Position numbers and translations under genes: made by a program. 47,125 bases of DNA from an uncultured Alphaproteobacteria bacterium (GTDB lineage Bacteria; Pseudomonadota; Alphaproteobacteria; Paracaedibacterales; CAITNM01), in assembly GCA_903874955.1 (NCBI GenBank), contig CAIQTY010000020.1:1-47125 (forward strand). The letters run 5' to 3'. Positions within the stretch are counted from its first letter, which is position 1. The number at the start of each line of letters is the position of its first letter. The notes under the pieces are model-generated. The model ran no database searches, was not told the origin of the DNA, and worked only from the letters and a program-made list of their open reading frames with translations. Positions 43,781 through 47,125 of the stretch are shown one piece after another.

Positions 43781-45205
43781 ATGAAATGTAAGTATGTAAT
43801 AACACTTTTAGTTTCCCTAAATTTGGGAACGATTTTTGCGAGCGATATTGAACCTGGTAGCCCTAGCGAAGATAGAGAGAGAAAACGGAGCCATTCAGCT
43901 AGCAGAGTTGAAGAAAAAACAAAATACCAGATAGCACAGGATCGCTGGACAGCAAAGTCTGAAGAGAGGACCAGATATAAGAATGCAAAATCAGATGAAG
44001 AACGCAGTAATGCACTAGAAAAATATACAACTGAAGTATTACAGGAAGAAGCTGCACTTCGAGAATTAAGAATCCATATTATTTCCATGAATGATAAAGA
44101 TCTCGATACTGAAATTACCCAAAATTCAGTGTTGTATAATACAAGTATTGGGATCAGCTTCCTCTACGGTTGGATGCTGAATCAGTTCAAAGGCGAAACT
44201 GTAACACCTTTTTATGTCGGAAAATACTTTAATTTTGGATCGATGTTTGGTGCGTATTTAGATAAATTAGAGGAAAATGCTAAGACATTACTCAGCCCCA
44301 TATTTGAAGCTTGGGTAAAAAAACTTGAAGATTTATCAGACGAAGAAAAACAAAGAACTAAATTTGACTTCCTTTTTGATGGAATCATTCCGCTTCATTA
44401 TGCAATTGAGCAAGCCAGAATGAAGCCAAAGCAAGGCGAAAGTGAAGGAGAAATCGAAGAAAAACTTGATGCGCCATACAACACGCCACAGGAACTCTTC
44501 AGAGAAACCCTGTATTCGCCGGTAAAATTACCTATTTCATCGGTTGCTCCATCTGAACATGATGAAATACATCAAATTGCTGGTTTAAGAGCCTCAGGCA
44601 AAGGTGCCAGCTTCACTATTACTACTTCGGCACATGAATCAACAGGTAGTGGTTCAAGTCATGGTTCTTCATTTAGTGCCAAAAATTCTTCTGTATTAAC
44701 ATTAGAAGATGAAGGTCATTATCTTGGGTCTAGAGGATCACTTAATTCTAGTTCTAATCCAATTTTAGTATCTCCTATTGTGATTGCAGAATCACTTCAT
44801 ACAGGCCCTCTTGGAGAAGAAATTAAAACATGGCTGAACACATTGAAAACGGGGGCTACTTTTGCAATAGAATCAATTAATCAAAACTCTAGAGGATATG
44901 GATCAGTCGAATCGACAGAGGATCTTCCTCTTACAAAAATCACTATAAGGTTTAATGCACCAAATAATGGCGCACTAGTTAGTGATGCAACGGTACCACT
45001 GCTAAAGAGCACCACCCCCCCCCCTGAAGCAACAAAGCTTATGGAGGATCTTAAGAAAAACCTGAAGTCAAGCAAATTAAAAAAACAGTTTATTGGTCAG
45101 CAGATACTAGTTACCATGGCGGGCGAAACAGACAATTTCATAGAAATAAACGAAGATTATGATCACAGCAAAGAAAATTGCTGCCCTTGCTGCACTATTA
45201 TGTAA
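43781..45205 (+). CDS. Exported protein, tandem unknown family, member 2, with a CaaX-like C-terminus
   Basis: A 474-residue paralogue of member 1. It begins MKCKYVITLLVSLNLGTIFA after TGAGG, and the module follows (YQIAQDRW, KSDEERSNALEKYTT, GISFLYGWMLNQF, VTPFYVGKYFNFGSMFGAYL, FDFLFDGIIPLHYAIEQA, YNTPQELFRETLYSP). A stretch of bases across KSDEERSNALEKYTT is nearly identical to member 1 in DNA, which implies recent duplication or gene conversion. The C-terminal half is different, with a Ser/Gly-rich linker around residues 270-350. The protein ends NCCPCCTIM. CTIM fits a CaaX box with four more cysteines close by, as in Ras/Rho proteins that are prenylated and palmitoylated. Bacteria have no prenyl-protein transferase, so a host enzyme would be the agent. 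Confidence 0.75.
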   Translation: MKCKYVITLLVSLNLGTIFASDIEPGSPSEDRERKRSHSASRVEEKTKYQIAQDRWTAKSEERTRYKNAKSDEERSNALEKYTTEVLQEEAALRELRIHIISMNDKDLDTEITQNSVLYNTSIGISFLYGWMLNQFKGETVTPFYVGKYFNFGSMFGAYLDKLEENAKTLLSPIFEAWVKKLEDLSDEEKQRTKFDFLFDGIIPLHYAIEQARMKPKQGESEGEIEEKLDAPYNTPQELFRETLYSPVKLPISSVAPSEHDEIHQIAGLRASGKGASFTITTSAHESTGSGSSHGSSFSAKNSSVLTLEDEGHYLGSRGSLNSSSNPILVSPIVIAESLHTGPLGEEIKTWLNTLKTGATFAIESINQNSRGYGSVESTEDLPLTKITIRFNAPNNGALVSDATVPLLKSTTPPPEATKLMEDLKKNLKSSKLKKQFIGQQILVTMAGETDNFIEINEDYDHSKENCCPCCTIM

Positions 45206-45616
45206 CCTATTATTCATAATCTTTGAACTCGGGCTTAGCATTCCCGAACAATGTCCTCTGAACTTGATGCAAATAATTAATTTTACATATGTTTATCCTA
45301 GGGTCGGAGCCCTAGGAAAACTATAGAATCTATATAGCAAATATTCCGATCAAGTCCCAAGAAAACTCTAATAGTGGTCAGCATTTTTCTGTATTTTTAA
45401 GATTTTTGGGAGAATCAAATCCAAAATTGGGGTTTTGATGCTGCAAAAAATTTAAGCAATTACCACCGTACTAAATTTTTAGATATCTCGAATAAACCTA
45501 ATTTAAGTAATTTTTATTAAATTTTAATGGAATAATATTGCTATTAACAATACTTGAATTGCTTTATTTTGTGTTTTTTGTTAATTCTTCCCTGTGTGCA
45601 ACGTACGAGGAAATTT
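45206..45616. other. Gene-free stretch with a hairpin and the dispersed repeat
   Basis: No gene is supported. CCTAGGG and CCCTAGG make a perfect 7-bp hairpin at 45297-45316, directly before repeat copy B. A weaker TCGGG/CCCGA pair lies near 45230-45250. GAGGAAATTT precedes the next ATG. Confidence 0.5.
45348..45434 (+). repeat. Dispersed non-coding repeat, copy B
   Basis: GATCAAGTC, AAACTCTAATAGTGGTCAGC and ATCAAATCCAAAA correspond position by position to 1421-1506. The hairpins upstream of the two copies occupy a similar place but differ in sequence. Confidence 0.7.
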
Positions 45617-47125
45617 ATGAAATTTAAAATATTTGTTGCGATTTTGATTGCTTCTTGCTTCGGTAGCATTTTGCAATCTGCATCAGTATTGGAATCAAGT
45701 GATCTCACTGAGGATAAAATCACTAAGTACCAAGGAAATTGGGAAAAAAAACAAACCGAAAGGAAACAGTGGCAAGAATGGCAAGAGCGAACAAAAAATG
45801 ATGCTACCCCATCAGCCTTCAGCTTTGATATAAATCTTGAAGAAGAGGCTTACGTTCGCAACTTTAGACAAGAAGTCATAGGCTTTGATTTTCCTCAACT
45901 CAGAAAACATGTCGAATCGAACCAAGAATTTTACAAAACCGCGTTCGGCGTGAGTTTGTTATATGGTTGGTTACTGAATCAATTTGAAAATATCATCACC
46001 CCTTTTTATGTCGGTGCTTACTTTAGCTTTAACACGCTATTTCAGGATTTGGCAGGTAACCTTTCCAATGCAACAAGAGAAATATTCTTCAAAAGCCGAT
46101 TCGCAATGGGTCTGGCTGCCGTTGAAGAGGATCGATTTGCGTTTTTATTCGATGGGATTATTCCACTTCATTACGCTATCAGTCAGGTAAGAGAAAAACA
46201 AAAAGCAGAAAATGCAGTGCTAATACAACATCAAACGTCCTACGAAACCCCTCGAGAACTTTTCAAGTTAACCTTGACTGCAAAAGAACAAGTTGCAGAA
46301 GAGATAGAATTTTCAAAAACTGGTTATCATATGGATTTGCTTGAAGAGAGTAAAGTTGGCGAGGCTAAGGTAGAGGATATTATTAAAGATTACACAATCG
46401 ATGATTGTGATTGTGATGATGAGCAGCAGCAATTTGAAAAGTTACAGCATTCTTTTGCGAAACTTAGATCAGTTAATGCGCTTATTAATGGCGGCAAAAT
46501 TACTCAAAAAGAAGAGGATCATAGAGATGAAATTTGTTTACTCATGAGTCTACCAAGCATAGAAAAACCAAAAAATATAGAAAAACAAAAAAACGCTGAT
46601 GACTTTGACGATGCCCGTTCGTCCTTTATTTCAGAATTTTGTAATAAATATATAGAAACTCTCGTAGCAATCAGTAACAATGCTAGGTCAGCGTGGGAAG
46701 GCTATAAAGAAGCAGAACGCCTTAAAAATGCACAAGCGGCCGATTTAGATGATATATTCCAACCGGAACCAGAGGATTTTAGCTCAGAAAATGAAATTTT
46801 AAGAAAGAGATCCACCTCAGTAGAAGCGGCGATAATTTCTTCTACACCTTCTTCTGCAATTGAGAAAAAATCTGATGCAAAAGAAGCTGAAGATAAAACT
46901 AACGCAGATGAAGATTCTACGAACAAAGATAAAGATTCAGGAGGACATGCATTGGCACCAACTGCTACCCTTAGTGCATATGGCAGTGAAACATTAAGAG
47001 TAATTGAAAACCCTGGCAATAATTCTGAACCAAAAGATTCTGATAAAAAAGAAACTGATGATAAAACTGTTACAGCTAAAGATTCAGGAGGAGTTGGATT
47101 GGCACCAGTAGCGGCTCTTAGTACA
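45617..47125 (+). CDS. Exported protein, tandem unknown family, member 3 (runs off the window)
   Basis: The frame is open from the ATG after GAGGAAATTT to the last base, 503 codons without a stop, so it is partial at the 3' end. It begins MKFKIFVAILIASCFGSILQ (signal peptide). The module is present but more divergent: EFYKTAFGVSLLYGWLLNQF, ITPFYVGAYFSFNTLFQDL, FLFDGIIPLHYAISQVRE, YETPRELFKLTL. Downstream is a helical region and then an acidic, Asp/Glu/Lys/Ser-rich tail with a duplicated segment (KDSGGHALAPTATLSA and KDSGGVGLAPVAALST) at the edge, suggesting a repeat array that may continue. A Cys/Asp cluster (DDCDCDDEQQQ) lies near residue 260. The function is unknown. Confidence 0.75.
   Translation, partial: MKFKIFVAILIASCFGSILQSASVLESSDLTEDKITKYQGNWEKKQTERKQWQEWQERTKNDATPSAFSFDINLEEEAYVRNFRQEVIGFDFPQLRKHVESNQEFYKTAFGVSLLYGWLLNQFENIITPFYVGAYFSFNTLFQDLAGNLSNATREIFFKSRFAMGLAAVEEDRFAFLFDGIIPLHYAISQVREKQKAENAVLIQHQTSYETPRELFKLTLTAKEQVAEEIEFSKTGYHMDLLEESKVGEAKVEDIIKDYTIDDCDCDDEQQQFEKLQHSFAKLRSVNALINGGKITQKEEDHRDEICLLMSLPSIEKPKNIEKQKNADDFDDARSSFISEFCNKYIETLVAISNNARSAWEGYKEAERLKNAQAADLDDIFQPEPEDFSSENEILRKRSTSVEAAIISSTPSSAIEKKSDAKEAEDKTNADEDSTNKDKDSGGHALAPTATLSAYGSETLRVIENPGNNSEPKDSDKKETDDKTVTAKDSGGVGLAPVAALST

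Noticed and set aside
45648..46190. Two short frames within member 3
   Set aside because: They are in other frames of the open 503-codon gene that runs off the window.

Overview
The window looks like a piece of chromosome from an AT-rich, host-associated alphaproteobacterium, most plausibly of the Holosporales / Paracaedibacter-Odyssella type (amoeba or protist endosymbionts). The placement is inference. It rests on a Ros/MucR-family regulator (a family of Alphaproteobacteria), the mtaB-ftsY and miaB-phoH-ybeY-corC gene orders, sigma-54-driven flagellins, type VI secretion baseplate genes, and an unusual number of exported proteins with no recognisable family.

Layout. 1-3650: a broken alpha/beta hydrolase start, then four small exported or membrane-anchored proteins on the minus strand, including a DsbA/ScsC-like protein that has lost its CxxC. 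3.8-6.0 kb: mtaB-ftsY, overlapping by a GTGA junction. 6.1-10.5 kb: three tandem flagellin genes, each behind a GG-N10-GC sigma-54 promoter. 11.2-22.2 kb: housekeeping genes (class II aldolase, YggT, rbfA, gltX) and a frameshifted exported gene, interleaved with three exported proteins that share a C-terminal domain I do not recognise. Two of these carry it behind an NHL beta-propeller and one is the domain alone. 22.1-27.4 kb: a Nudix hydrolase, then a tight mucR-miaB-phoH-ybeY-corC run. 27.4-29.2 kb: a YgjP-like metallopeptidase and a sugar-nucleotide dehydratase/epimerase. 29.4-36.0 kb: tssF-tssG, flanked on both sides by large signal-peptide proteins carrying OTU-protease-like Asp-Gly-x-Cys and late His motifs. 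36.0-41.9 kb: pbpC, rsmA, aminopeptidase P, and an MFS transporter preceded by a strong promoter and a tiny leucine-rich leader ORF. 42.1 kb to the edge: three tandem paralogues of an unknown exported family. The middle one ends in CCPCCTIM, which looks like a eukaryotic CaaX prenylation signal with neighbouring acylatable cysteines.

How the genes fit together. The core genes serve translation and RNA modification (rbfA, gltX, miaB, mtaB, ybeY, rsmA), protein targeting (ftsY) and wall synthesis (pbpC). Between them is an accessory layer of exported proteins: OTU-like proteins beside a T6SS baseplate pair, a CaaX-tailed paralogue family, and the NHL fusions. That layer would fit a bacterium acting on a eukaryotic host cell. 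The most interesting candidates for undescribed biology are the OTU-like/T6SS cluster, the CaaX-tailed tandem family, and the shared C-terminal domain of the NHL proteins. No rRNA, tRNA, CRISPR array, complete insertion sequence or prophage was seen.
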